From the NCBI GenBank assembly GCA_025357755.1, contig JANXOP010000273.1, forward strand, positions 79,612 to 143,611: 64,000 bases of DNA, read 5' to 3'. The notes below the pieces were generated by a model, which was given only the letters and a program-made list of their open reading frames with translations, did no database searches and was not told the origin of the DNA. This DNA is from Kofleriaceae bacterium. Lineage in GTDB: Bacteria > Myxococcota_A > Polyangia > Haliangiales > Haliangiaceae. Positions 28,150-36,998 of the stretch are shown one piece after another (position 1 is the stretch's first letter; each line of letters starts with the position of its first letter). The position numbers and the translations under genes were made by a program.

Positions 28150-28944
28150 ATGGTTTCGAGCTTCACGCATCGCGGGCGACGGGTGGCCTATCGCGAGTAC
28201 GGGGCCGGCACGCGCGCGATCGTGATGACCCACGGCCTCCTGATGGACAGCCGGATGTACGCCCGGCTCGCGCCCTCGCTGGCGAGCTTCGGTCATCGCG
28301 TGATCACGCCGGACATGCTCGGTCACGGCGAGTCCGATCAACCGCACGACATGATCGCGTACTCGATGCAGCAGTATGGCGAGGACGTGATCGCGCTGCT
28401 CGATCACCTCGGTCTCGAGCAAGCCGTGATCGGCGGCACCTCGCTCGGCGCGAACGTCGCGCTCGAGACCGCGGTGCTCGCGCCCGAGCGGGTGCGCGCG
28501 CTCGTGCTCGAGATGCCGGTGCTCGAGAATGCGCTGCCGGCCGCGGCCGCGGCGTTCGTGCCGCTCGCGCTCGCGCTGCGCGTGAGCCATCGCTCCATGG
28601 CCGTGGTCGCGAAGATCATGCGACGCGTTCCGCGCTCGTACCTGCTCGTCGATACGATGATCGATTTCTTGCGGCGCGATCCGGTCGCCTCGCTCGCGGT
28701 ACTCGATGGCCTGATCTTTGGCCGAGTCGCGCCGCCGATCGAGGCGCGGCGGGCGCTCGCGCAGCCCACGCTCGTGATCGGACATCCGTCCGATCCGATC
28801 CACCCGTTCAGCGATTCTGATCGGATCGCGCGCGAGCTCGCGGATACGCACCTCGTGACCGCGAGCTCGATCGCGGAGTGGCGGATCCGGCCGTCGCGGC
28901 TCGATGCCGAGCTCCGCGCCTTTCTCGACCAGGTCTGGGCGTAG
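28150..28944 (+). CDS. Alpha/beta hydrolase
   Basis: A 264-aa cytoplasmic hydrolase. The nucleophile elbow is GGTSLGANVAL (Ser about residue 99), the oxyanion region is THGLLMDSRMY, and the acid and His of the triad lie toward the end (SDPIHPFS). The fold is clear, the substrate is not. It converges with the next, exported hydrolase with only 4 bp between the stops. Confidence 0.88.
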   Translation: MVSSFTHRGRRVAYREYGAGTRAIVMTHGLLMDSRMYARLAPSLASFGHRVITPDMLGHGESDQPHDMIAYSMQQYGEDVIALLDHLGLEQAVIGGTSLGANVALETAVLAPERVRALVLEMPVLENALPAAAAAFVPLALALRVSHRSMAVVAKIMRRVPRSYLLVDTMIDFLRRDPVASLAVLDGLIFGRVAPPIEARRALAQPTLVIGHPSDPIHPFSDSDRIARELADTHLVTASSIAEWRIRPSRLDAELRAFLDQVWA

Positions 28945-28948
28945 CTCG

Positions 28949-29749
28949 TTACTTCTTCGCGGCCGGAGCCGTCGTGGCCGGCTTACCAGCGGCCGCTGCG
29001 AAGATGACCGCGGCGGTCTCTTTCGCCTTCGAGAGCATGATCACGTGGCTGCCCTTGAGCGTGGTCGTGGTCGCGTTCGCGCGCTTCGCCATGCCGGCTT
29101 CGCCCTGCGGATCGATCATGTGATCTTCCGAAGCAACGATGTACCAGGACGGCTTGGTCTTCCACGCCGGGCTCGCGACCTTCGCATCGAACACCTTCAC
29201 CGAGGTCGGGCCTTGCTTTGCCGCGACGAGCTTCTGTTCGGCAGGCGAAAGATCCTGCGCGAAATCCTTCGCCACGATGTCCGTGGGGAGCCACGCGAAA
29301 CCGCCCGAGTCGACCTTGAGCGAGCCCGCCCACGAGGGCGCCGGCTTGCCCTTGCCCATGTCCGTGATCGACTCGTTCGCATCCGGAGCGAACGCGGCGA
29401 CGTAGACGAGCGCCTCGACCTTGTCGTTGTTGCCGGCTTCGCTGATGATCATGCCGCCGTACGAGTGACCGACGAGGATCACCTTGCCTGGAGCCTGCTC
29501 GATCGCGCGCTTGGTCGCGGCGACGTCATCGGCGAGAGACGACAGCGGGTTCTGCACCGCGATCACGTTGAAGCCCTTCGCCTCGAGGAGCGGCACGACC
29601 TTGTCCCACGACGAGCCATCGGCGAACGCGCCGTGGACGAGCACGACGGTCTTCTGCACCGGCGGCACGACGGGCGCCGCGGCGGGCTTGGGTTGCGCGG
29701 CGGCGGTGAGCGAAACGCCCGTGACGAGAGCGAGGGTCAGTTTGTTCAT
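28949..29749 (-). CDS. Exported alpha/beta hydrolase (EstC-like)
   Basis: A 266-aa protein with a Sec signal peptide (LALVTGVSLTAAA), a Pro/Ala-rich spacer and an alpha/beta-hydrolase fold: VLVHGAFADGSSWD, nucleophile GHSYGG, and a late His in GSHVIM. This segment order fits the EstC/pyrethroid-hydrolase-like group of esterases. The C-terminal tail is Ala/Thr/Lys-rich. Probably periplasmic or secreted. Confidence 0.87.
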   Translation of the reverse strand: MNKLTLALVTGVSLTAAAQPKPAAAPVVPPVQKTVVLVHGAFADGSSWDKVVPLLEAKGFNVIAVQNPLSSLADDVAATKRAIEQAPGKVILVGHSYGGMIISEAGNNDKVEALVYVAAFAPDANESITDMGKGKPAPSWAGSLKVDSGGFAWLPTDIVAKDFAQDLSPAEQKLVAAKQGPTSVKVFDAKVASPAWKTKPSWYIVASEDHMIDPQGEAGMAKRANATTTTLKGSHVIMLSKAKETAAVIFAAAAGKPATTAPAAKK

Positions 29750-29779
29750 GCGGAGGACCTTGGCACGGGCTCCCTCGCT

Positions 29780-30646
29780 CTACCAGTCGGTGAAGAGCGC
29801 CGCATCGGGCGTCGGATCGGTCGCGATGTCGAAGCCCTCGCCGTACATCGACCAATGTAGCGGCGCGTGGAGATCGAGGTTGCGCGCGGTGACGAGCGGT
29901 CCCCACATCGTGTCGGCGCGACCGATCGATCCGTCGCTCGCGTGACCCGCATCGGCGAGGATCGAAGCACGGTACGCGGCGACGAACGCCTCGAGATACG
30001 TGCCCTCGTCACCCCCTTGCGCCGGTGTCATCGCCGCGTTCTTGGCGACCGCGACATCGTGGACGAGGCTCGGATCGCCGCCATAGCCGTTCAAGATCGA
30101 ATCGTCGACGTAGAGCGCCTGGCCGAGCACGCCGAGTCCGTCGGCCTGCGCGAGCTCGCGCGCGGGATCGAACGCGGTGATATCGAAGTCATGCTGTTGC
30201 GCGTTCTCGAACGTCGCATCAGCAGCTGCGGTCGCCCAGTCCGTGCAAAACGCACCGACCGCATCGATCGCGGTGTGGCTGGCGGTGCCGGCGTTCGCCG
30301 CGGTCTGCAGTGCCGTGGTGTACTTCGCGAGTACGTTCCCGGGCACGGTGGTGTTGTAGTAGAGGATCACCCCGAGCACGCCGGGACCGTCGTCGGTGGT
30401 TGCCCCGGCCGAGTCGGTGGTGAAACCAGCGATGCCCGTGGTGTAACCGCGACCGTCGTGGATGTCCTCGCAGTACGGATAGGCGGTCGTCCAATCGAGC
30501 GCGGACTGCTCGGCCGAGTTCACCATCTCGAGAAAGATCTGCTTCTTCACGGGAGAAGCCAGGGTGGCGACGCTCGTCGTCGCGTCGGCGGTGAGCGCCG
30601 AGCTGCTGTGACAGCCGAACAGCGCGAACGCGAGCAGGATTCTCAC
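29780..30646 (-). CDS. GH46 chitosanase lipoprotein
   Basis: A 288-aa protein with lipobox (FALFGC) after a very short signal. The mature N-terminus matches GH46 chitosanases: catalytic Glu46 in NSAEQS and catalytic Asp64 in DIHDGRGYTTG. The 18-residue spacing is that of the Streptomyces N174 enzyme (Glu22 and Asp40). It would cleave beta-1,4-glucosamine polymers at the cell surface, possibly fungal wall material. 30 bp upstream of the exported hydrolase gene, which lies downstream on the same strand. Confidence 0.85.
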   Translation of the reverse strand: MRILLAFALFGCHSSSALTADATTSVATLASPVKKQIFLEMVNSAEQSALDWTTAYPYCEDIHDGRGYTTGIAGFTTDSAGATTDDGPGVLGVILYYNTTVPGNVLAKYTTALQTAANAGTASHTAIDAVGAFCTDWATAAADATFENAQQHDFDITAFDPARELAQADGLGVLGQALYVDDSILNGYGGDPSLVHDVAVAKNAAMTPAQGGDEGTYLEAFVAAYRASILADAGHASDGSIGRADTMWGPLVTARNLDLHAPLHWSMYGEGFDIATDPTPDAALFTDW

Positions 30647-30671
30647 CGCGTCAGGATAGCCGAAGTCACAG

Positions 30672-31378
30672 CTACTTCCGGCGACTCACGACGACGAGCA
30701 GCCAGATCACGGCGGCCAGGATCGCGGGGACGAGCCCCTGCAGGTTCAAGAAGTCCGGATCGACCGTCGTCTCGACGTGCTCGAGATAGATCGGATCGGT
30801 GGCCTGCACGATCGCATGCTTCTGGAGCGCGTTGGCGAGCGCTCGAGTGCAGTCATCGTCCAGCTTCCTCACGGGATGAAACGTCTGCGCCGCGTAGGGC
30901 GTCGAGGTCCGGCTGTCGGCGAACGACCAGATCCGGATCGGCGAGCCCTGTGTCCAGTCGAGCGGCACGATCGGGTCGCATCGCAGAAGTGGTACGTCGT
31001 GGTGTTACGGCTGTCGTTGCGCCCGGACACGTGCCCAGCCGTGCCGCCCAGCTCGCGACGCGTGCCGCCGTCGGCGAAGGTCACGCGCTGATGATCGCGC
31101 CAGCTTTCGACCTCACCGACATGCGCGCCCAGGACATGCTCGCCCGAGTGCAGGAGCTCGAAGCTGTTGCCGACGGCCGCGTTCATCGCACCGACAAACC
31201 CGAAGACGAAGAAGGTCGCCACACCGATCGGACGCCAGCGATGGATCGCGAACGCCAACGCGATCGCGATCGCGACCGCCGCGAGCACGCCCCCGAGCTC
31301 GCCGAGCTGCGCGCCGAGCACGCGCCCGACCAGGATGGCCAGGCCGGCAACCACCGGACCCGCGAGTGCCACCATCAT
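30672..31378 (-). pseudogene. Membrane protein gene broken by a frameshift
   Basis: Two overlapping minus-strand frames together make one plausible protein. The first (from ATG 31378 or GTG 31444) has three to four membrane segments and then an exported stretch that stops looking like protein just after NTTTYHFC, near 30975. The other frame takes over at RCDPIVPLDWTQ and ends with a loop and a final membrane segment plus basic tail (AILAAVIWLLVVVSRRK). One missing base in this place would restore a single frame. Either a real lesion or an assembly error. The family is not recognised. Confidence 0.65.
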
Positions 31379-31597
31379 CCAAGACAGGGTTGCATGGTTG
31401 AAAGAGTACTGCTCGCCAGGGGAACCGACTCGGCACGCGAACACGTGTCGTCACCGCAGACCGCCGCGCACGCCCTGCTCTCATGTGCTTCACATGAGCG
31501 CGACCGCGCACGCAGGCGGTTCACCCCAGCCGACGTAGCCTCGATCACGGTAACGAGCTCTTCACAATCCTCCCGTTGCACGCGACCGGATTGAGGC

Positions 31598-32704
31598 GTG
31601 ACATGCAGGCAAATGCGACGAGGAATAGCTGTTGTCGTACTCCTCGCGTTTGGGGTCGCGCACGCGGATGACGCACCTGCCGCCGAACCCGCGCCCGTGG
31701 TTCCAGCACCCGAGGTGTACACGCCGCCCGAACCGATGACGCCGGCCGAGCCGGTGCCACCCATCATCGAACCGCTCCAGCCAATCCATCACAAAGTAGA
31801 TCACCGGGTCGCCGCCGCGCTGACGCTCACCGGCGCATACACCCTGTTCGGCGGTTGGATGTATCTGGCGTGGTACCGCCAGCACAAACCACTCTCGCAA
31901 TTCAAGTGGGGCGGAGACGACGAGCCTTGCAAATCGACATTCTCGCGCTGCGGCCTGATCGGCTGGGCGGGCGATACGACCTACGCCGGCGGCGAGGACA
32001 AGTTCGGGCACGCGTGGTCGACGATGTCGCTCGCGCGCGGCGGCGCCGAGTTGCTCTATCAATGGGGCGGCTTCGGTCGCACGACCTCGATGCTGGTCAG
32101 CACCGGACTCGCCGAGCTGCTGTTCATCGGCGTCGAAGTTCGCGATGGCTTCTTCTTCGAATTTTCCTTCAGCGATCTCGGTGGTGACACGGTCGGCGCC
32201 CTCGCCGCGCTCGCGCTCATGCAGTGGCCGCGGCTCGACGAGATGTTCGACTTTCGCGTCCAGTACTTCCCGAGCGACATCTATCTGCGCAAGCTGAGCG
32301 GGAGCTCGCCCTGCCCGACCGGTGGTTGTTCGCGCTGGAACATCGCCGAGGATTATTCCGGTCAAACCTATCTGCTCGCGTTTCACCTGAGCTCCATCCA
32401 CGCGCTGCGCGACATGGAGTACGGCACGTTCTCGCGCTTCGTCGATCTCACGCTCGGGTTCGATACGCGCAACTACAAGCCACCTCCGGATGCAGCCTCG
32501 ATGGCGGTGCCGAAGCAGCAGATGTTCATCGGCATCTCGTTGAACGCCCAAGGCGTGTTCGATTGGCTGCTCGACGATCATCACAAGACCGCGAGGAAGA
32601 TCACGCACGGCATGTTCGAGGTGTTCAACCTTCCGTTCACGTCGCTGCCGGTGCTCGAGCACGACCACTCGCCGACCGGGATGGTGATGGGCGGCGGGGC
32701 CTGA
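31598..32704 (+). CDS. DUF2279 outer-surface protein
   Basis: A 368-aa protein with a signal peptide (VVVLLAFGVAHA) and a Pro-rich spacer. The central part carries the DUF2279 pattern: DKFGHAWSTMSLARGGAELL, then EVRDGFFFEFSFSDLGGDTVGAL. This group includes YfiM-like predicted envelope proteins of unknown function. Start ATG 31598 or 31613. Possibly cotranscribed with the kinase gene 40 bp downstream. Confidence 0.8.
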   Translation: MTCRQMRRGIAVVVLLAFGVAHADDAPAAEPAPVVPAPEVYTPPEPMTPAEPVPPIIEPLQPIHHKVDHRVAAALTLTGAYTLFGGWMYLAWYRQHKPLSQFKWGGDDEPCKSTFSRCGLIGWAGDTTYAGGEDKFGHAWSTMSLARGGAELLYQWGGFGRTTSMLVSTGLAELLFIGVEVRDGFFFEFSFSDLGGDTVGALAALALMQWPRLDEMFDFRVQYFPSDIYLRKLSGSSPCPTGGCSRWNIAEDYSGQTYLLAFHLSSIHALRDMEYGTFSRFVDLTLGFDTRNYKPPPDAASMAVPKQQMFIGISLNAQGVFDWLLDDHHKTARKITHGMFEVFNLPFTSLPVLEHDHSPTGMVMGGGA

Positions 32705-32744
32705 CGCCACGGCTTGACTCGCTCCGACCACGCTGAGATGGTCG

Positions 32745-35700
32745 GTGCTCCAAGTGGTTGACCCGGGCGACGACGAGATCCTGCCGCCGGATACCCACGT
32801 GGGCGACTACCGGATCCGCGCCCTCGTCGACGAGGGTGCGATGGGCCGGGTCTATCTCGCCCAGGACATGACGCTAGGCCGCCGCGTCGCGCTCAAGCTG
32901 ATCAAGCACCACTCGGCGAACCCGGCCGATGTCCAGCGCTTCCTCGACGAGGCGCGCGCGACCGCGAGCTTCAGCCACCCACATGTCGTGACGCTGCACG
33001 GCGTCGGCGAGTTTCGTGGGCGGCCGTACTTCGCGCTGGAGTATCTCGATGGCGAATCGCTCCGCCATCGCATCACGCGCGAGCGCATCCCGGAGCTCGA
33101 GGCGATCCGGATCCTGCGCAGCGTCTCTGAAGCGATCAGCGATGCCCATCGCCGCGGCCTCGTGCACGCGGATCTCAAGCCGGAGAACGTCGTCATCCCG
33201 CGCGATGGCCGCACGCGCGTGGTCGATTTTGGCCTCGCGAAGCTGATCGGCACCGATGCGCGCGCCGCCTCGGGCACGCCCGCCTACATGGCACCGGAGC
33301 GCTGGCGCGACGAGCCGCCGACCGTCGCGATCGATGTGTGGGCGCTCGGCGTGATGCTCTACGAGCTGTTCGATGGCACGCGGCCCTTCTCCGATGCGGA
33401 GCTGATGTCGCTCGGCTACGCGAAGAAGCTGCCCGAGCTACCCCAGAAGCACGCGGCGACGCGCTGGTTCGCGCTGGTGCGCGACTGCCTCGCAATCGAT
33501 CCGCATGCGCGGCCATCCGCGGAGATCGTGGTGCGCCGCCTCACCCAGCTGCTCGATCAAGATCCGACGACCGACGACACCCGCTGTCCATTTCCAGGGT
33601 TGTCGGCATTCACCTCCGACGATTCGGAGAACTATTTCGGGCGCGAGAGCGAGCTCGATGCGGTCGTCGAATTGATCCGCGATCAACCGCTGATCCCGAT
33701 CATCGGCGCCTCGGGCATCGGCAAATCCTCCTTCGTGTACGCCGCGCTGTTGCCGCGGCTCGACGAGAGTGGCCGCTGGAACCGCATCACGATGCGGCCC
33801 GGTGCGAATCCGTACGCGAGCCTCGTCGCCGCGCTCGGCTTGCCGCGCGACCAGGCCGCGGCGCTCGCGGCACATCCGCAGAAGCTCAGCCTGCTGCTCG
33901 CCGAGCACGCGCGCAAGAGCGATACGAAGACGCTGCTGTTCGTCGATCAGTTCGAGGAGGTGTTCACGCTCGCCGGCGACGACGCGCTCGGCTTCTGCGA
34001 GTGCCTCGCGGGGAGCGCCGCCGCCGACGAGCCCTGGCGCATCGTGCTCACCATCCGCGATGACTTCGTGGGCCGGCTGACCGAGTCCAAGGCGATGCGG
34101 GCGCACTTCGGTGCGGTCGTCTCGCTGATCGCGATGAGCACGAGCGAGCTCCGCGATGCGATCGTGCGGCCGCTCGGCGGCGTCGGGTTCACGCTCGACG
34201 ACGCCGCGCTCGCGAATCGCATCGTCTCGGAGGTCGAGACCCAGCCCGCGTGTCTGCCGCTCCTCCAGTTCGTGTGCCGCGCGCTGTGGGAGCGCCGCGA
34301 CGAGCACGGCAAGCGCCTGCTCGCGCGCGAATACGATGCGATGGGTGGCGCGACCGGCGCGCTCTCGACGCACGCCCAGCGCGTGCTCGCGCAACTCACC
34401 CCAGATCAAGTCCAGACGGCGCGCACGTTGCTCCTGAAGCTCGTCAACCCGGATGGCACGCGCCGCCCTCGCTTGCGCGCCGAGCTCGTCGATGGTGTGT
34501 CCGATGCGCCGGTCGTCCTCGATCGCTTGCTCGATTATCGCTTGCTCGTCGCGAGCCGCGATCTCGATGGCACCGACTCGCGGATCGAGCTCGCGCACGA
34601 AGCGCTCGCGACGACCTGGCCGCAGCTCGTGCGCTGGCTCGACGAGAGCTACGAGCAGCGCGTCCTGGTCTCGGATCTCGATCAAGCCGCCGAGCTGTGG
34701 GAGCGCCGCGGTCGCCGCAGTGAAGAGACCTGGACCGGCGGCGCGCTCGGTGAAGCGGTGCGCAAGCTCGACCAGTGGGGCGTAGCCCTACCGTCGCGCT
34801 CGCGCGAGTTCATCCGCGCCGCCGAGCTGCGCGAATCCGCGGGTCGTCGTCGTCGAAGGCTGATCACGATCATCGCGATCGCGACGCTGAGCGCCGCGGC
34901 CGTCGTCGCGATCGTGGCCGCACTCGCGTTCAAATCCAAGGAACAGGATGCGATCGCGGCGAACGAGCAGATCCGCCTGGCGGCTGCCGACATGGGTCGG
35001 TTCGAGCTGCATCTCGTGCCGTTCGACGAGCACCTGGCGAACGTCGTGGTCCCCGTCACGTGGAAGCTCTTCGCCTACGATCCGCGCGATCCCTTCGCAG
35101 TCGGCAAGGAGCTCACGCAGGTCGTGCGCGGCACGCCGAGCTGGAAGAATGGCGAGCTCGTCGAGATCGTCGAGGCACGAGCAGGCGCAGCGATCATGCA
35201 GATCGAGCGAGGCGCTTGCCCGCCGAGTACGATCTTCCTGCGCCGCCTTCCCGGATTCGAGGAGCGCGCGACGCCATCGATGGTGCGCTTGCGGATCCCG
35301 ACCTGTGATGCGTCGAAGGCAGACACCATCACGATTCCTGCCGGTCAATTTTTCAGCAACGTCCCCGATGCCAATCAGCCAGAGCAATTGGATGCTGGCG
35401 AGGACCAGCTCGCGAGCTTACCCACCTTCGCGATCGATCGCACCGAAGTGACCCGTGCCGCGTTCGACATCTACGGATCGATGGAAGCGATCACCGGCGA
35501 GAGCGCCGCGCCTAATACGTTCTTCGGCGACGGCGATGTGACGAGACTTCCGGTCACTGGCATCAACTTCGTAACTGCCCGCCACTTCTGTCGCTATTTT
35601 GGCAAGGACCTACCGTCGGTCGCGCAGTGGCAGAAAGCGTTTCGTGGTGGCCTCGATGCCAATCCCGATCCCAAACGCCTCCTACCCTGGATCAGAGCGA

Positions 35701-35984
35701 CGAGCGCGCATCCCGCAAACCTCTCCGATGCAGGTTCGAAGCTCGCGCCGCCAGGAAGTTTCGTCGACGACACGAGCCCTTACGGCGTCGTCGACCTTGC
35801 AGGTAACGTCAGCGAGTGGACTCGAGACGTGAACGAGATAGGAAGGTACCGCGGCCTGCGGATCGTGCTCGGATCGAACGTCGATACCTCGCCCGCATCC
35901 GGCGATCACAAGGTCAATTTTAGAAACTCGCGCATCGACGGCTATCTCGATCTGGTGATCGGGATGCGTTGTGTTAGCCAGTGA
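32745..35984 (+). CDS. Ser/Thr kinase-nSTAND1-TM-FGE domain protein
   Basis: A 1079-aa protein. Residues about 20-275 form a Hanks kinase (ALKLIK, DFG, APE) whose catalytic loop is HADLKPEN, with Ala in place of Arg of HRD. A STAND NTPase follows, with the opening CPFPGLSAF..YFGRE, P-loop GASGIGKSS (about 321) and FVDQFEEVFT (about 400), as in nSTAND1. One membrane segment lies at about 705-727. The outside part ends in an FGE-sulfatase fold (IDRTEVTRAAF, DLAGNVSEW, IGMRC) without the catalytic Cys pair of true formylglycine enzymes, so it likely binds a ligand. The start is GTG. Its 3' end overlaps the convergent protease-like gene by 11 bp. Confidence 0.9.
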   Translation: MLQVVDPGDDEILPPDTHVGDYRIRALVDEGAMGRVYLAQDMTLGRRVALKLIKHHSANPADVQRFLDEARATASFSHPHVVTLHGVGEFRGRPYFALEYLDGESLRHRITRERIPELEAIRILRSVSEAISDAHRRGLVHADLKPENVVIPRDGRTRVVDFGLAKLIGTDARAASGTPAYMAPERWRDEPPTVAIDVWALGVMLYELFDGTRPFSDAELMSLGYAKKLPELPQKHAATRWFALVRDCLAIDPHARPSAEIVVRRLTQLLDQDPTTDDTRCPFPGLSAFTSDDSENYFGRESELDAVVELIRDQPLIPIIGASGIGKSSFVYAALLPRLDESGRWNRITMRPGANPYASLVAALGLPRDQAAALAAHPQKLSLLLAEHARKSDTKTLLFVDQFEEVFTLAGDDALGFCECLAGSAAADEPWRIVLTIRDDFVGRLTESKAMRAHFGAVVSLIAMSTSELRDAIVRPLGGVGFTLDDAALANRIVSEVETQPACLPLLQFVCRALWERRDEHGKRLLAREYDAMGGATGALSTHAQRVLAQLTPDQVQTARTLLLKLVNPDGTRRPRLRAELVDGVSDAPVVLDRLLDYRLLVASRDLDGTDSRIELAHEALATTWPQLVRWLDESYEQRVLVSDLDQAAELWERRGRRSEETWTGGALGEAVRKLDQWGVALPSRSREFIRAAELRESAGRRRRRLITIIAIATLSAAAVVAIVAALAFKSKEQDAIAANEQIRLAAADMGRFELHLVPFDEHLANVVVPVTWKLFAYDPRDPFAVGKELTQVVRGTPSWKNGELVEIVEARAGAAIMQIERGACPPSTIFLRRLPGFEERATPSMVRLRIPTCDASKADTITIPAGQFFSNVPDANQPEQLDAGEDQLASLPTFAIDRTEVTRAAFDIYGSMEAITGESAAPNTFFGDGDVTRLPVTGINFVTARHFCRYFGKDLPSVAQWQKAFRGGLDANPDPKRLLPWIRATSAHPANLSDAGSKLAPPGSFVDDTSPYGVVDLAGNVSEWTRDVNEIGRYRGLRIVLGSNVDTSPASGDHKVNFRNSRIDGYLDLVIGMRCVSQ

Positions 35985-36519
35985 CCACGGTCTTCCGGAT
36001 CTTCATGATGCGAGCCATGCGCGAGTCGATATCCGGCGCCGGGCCATCGATCGCCGCGAGCGACGAGTAGAGAAATCGCATCTCCTGATCGGTACGAAAC
36101 CCCTGCTCGTCGAATGCGTTCTGGTAGATGCTATCGTTCGTGCCGAACACCACTCGGTGTTTACCGAGTGCACGCGCGAGCTTGATCAACAGCATACGTC
36201 CGGAGCGCATGCTGCCATCGAGTGCGGTACGGCAGCCGAGTAACCGCACGTATGCGAAGGGCGAGAGATAGCGATCGAGTGCGCGTGCGATCGGTTCGTT
36301 CGCGAGCTCGCTGTCCGGATCGAAATCCGATGCCCACAGTAAGCTGTCACCCATGGCCTGGAGGCCCGCCGTACCGTGATCGAAGAGATCGAGCACGTCG
36401 AGCAGACCCGACCGGCTGACCGCGTCGTCCACGAGGGCGATCAAATCGCGTGGCGACGAGCACCGCACTGCTTCCGGAACTTTTCCAGCGACTGCCTCCA
36501 TATCCAAGGGCGCCGACAT
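35974..36519 (-). CDS. Caspase-fold-like (clan CD) putative peptidase
   Basis: A 181-aa protein from the ATG at 36519; the longer ORF-track start would overlap the upstream gene by 44 bp. A hydrophobic strand ends in DLFDHGTAG (His48) and a second ends in VRLLGCRTA (Cys96). This strand-HG and strand-GC pattern is that of clan CD peptidases (caspase, CHAT, DUF4347-like). Lys- and Ala-rich helices follow. Only the fold core is present, with no recruiting domain. Its neighbours (STAND kinase, AAA+ regulator) fit a triggered effector. The peptidase assignment rests on these motifs alone. Confidence 0.55.
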   Translation of the reverse strand: MSAPLDMEAVAGKVPEAVRCSSPRDLIALVDDAVSRSGLLDVLDLFDHGTAGLQAMGDSLLWASDFDPDSELANEPIARALDRYLSPFAYVRLLGCRTALDGSMRSGRMLLIKLARALGKHRVVFGTNDSIYQNAFDEQGFRTDQEMRFLYSSLAAIDGPAPDIDSRMARIMKIRKTVVTG

Positions 36520-36559
36520 CGCTCTTGCACCCGCCGCCAGTTTACCGACGACGAGAAGT

Positions 36560-36988
36560 CTAGAAGTACTCGGCACCAGCCGGGTGCTTGCCAATTCCAC
36601 CACCCGAGTTGCCTGCGTCGGTCGTCACGCCGGGGCTGCTCGCGATGAACAGATCGGTGAAGAACAAAAACGCGTAGGCATTGCCCGCCGCGATGTCCGT
36701 AGGTGCAGGCAGCGTCGAAGGAACATCAGGAAAGACATGGCGCAGGTTCGTCAGATCGACCGTGTGATCACCACCGACATCCGCGCCTGTCGTCGCGCCG
36801 GTGGTCGCTTGGACGAATCGAAAGGTGACGACATCGCCGGTGCGACCGATCACGCGCACGACGTACGGGTGATAGACGATCGCCTTGCGCATGGAATCCC
36901 AGCCGAGGCTGCTGGTCGCAGTCGGCTGCTTGAAGGCGGTGGTGACCGCTTTTGCGGGATCTGGTTCGGCGAAGTAGATAACAGCCAT
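36560..36988 (-). CDS. Unknown 142-aa protein in the protease operon
   Basis: ATG at 36988 with a good ribosome site (AAAGGA, about 6 bases upstream). The protein has no Cys and no signal peptide; it starts with a strand-rich part (AVIYFAEPD, VVRVIGRTGDVVTFRFV) and ends in a Gly/Thr-rich tail (TTDAGNSGGGIG). No family recognised. Placed between the AAA+ regulator and the protease-like gene, it could be a substrate, inhibitor or structural partner. Confidence 0.7.
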   Translation of the reverse strand: MAVIYFAEPDPAKAVTTAFKQPTATSSLGWDSMRKAIVYHPYVVRVIGRTGDVVTFRFVQATTGATTGADVGGDHTVDLTNLRHVFPDVPSTLPAPTDIAAGNAYAFLFFTDLFIASSPGVTTDAGNSGGGIGKHPAGAEYF

Positions 36989-36998
36989 AGTTGATCCT

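Noticed and set aside
35400-35984. Diversity-generating retroelement target in the FGE domain
   Set aside because: FGE/C-type-lectin domains can be such targets, but there is no reverse transcriptase, template repeat or Asn-rich variable tract in the window.
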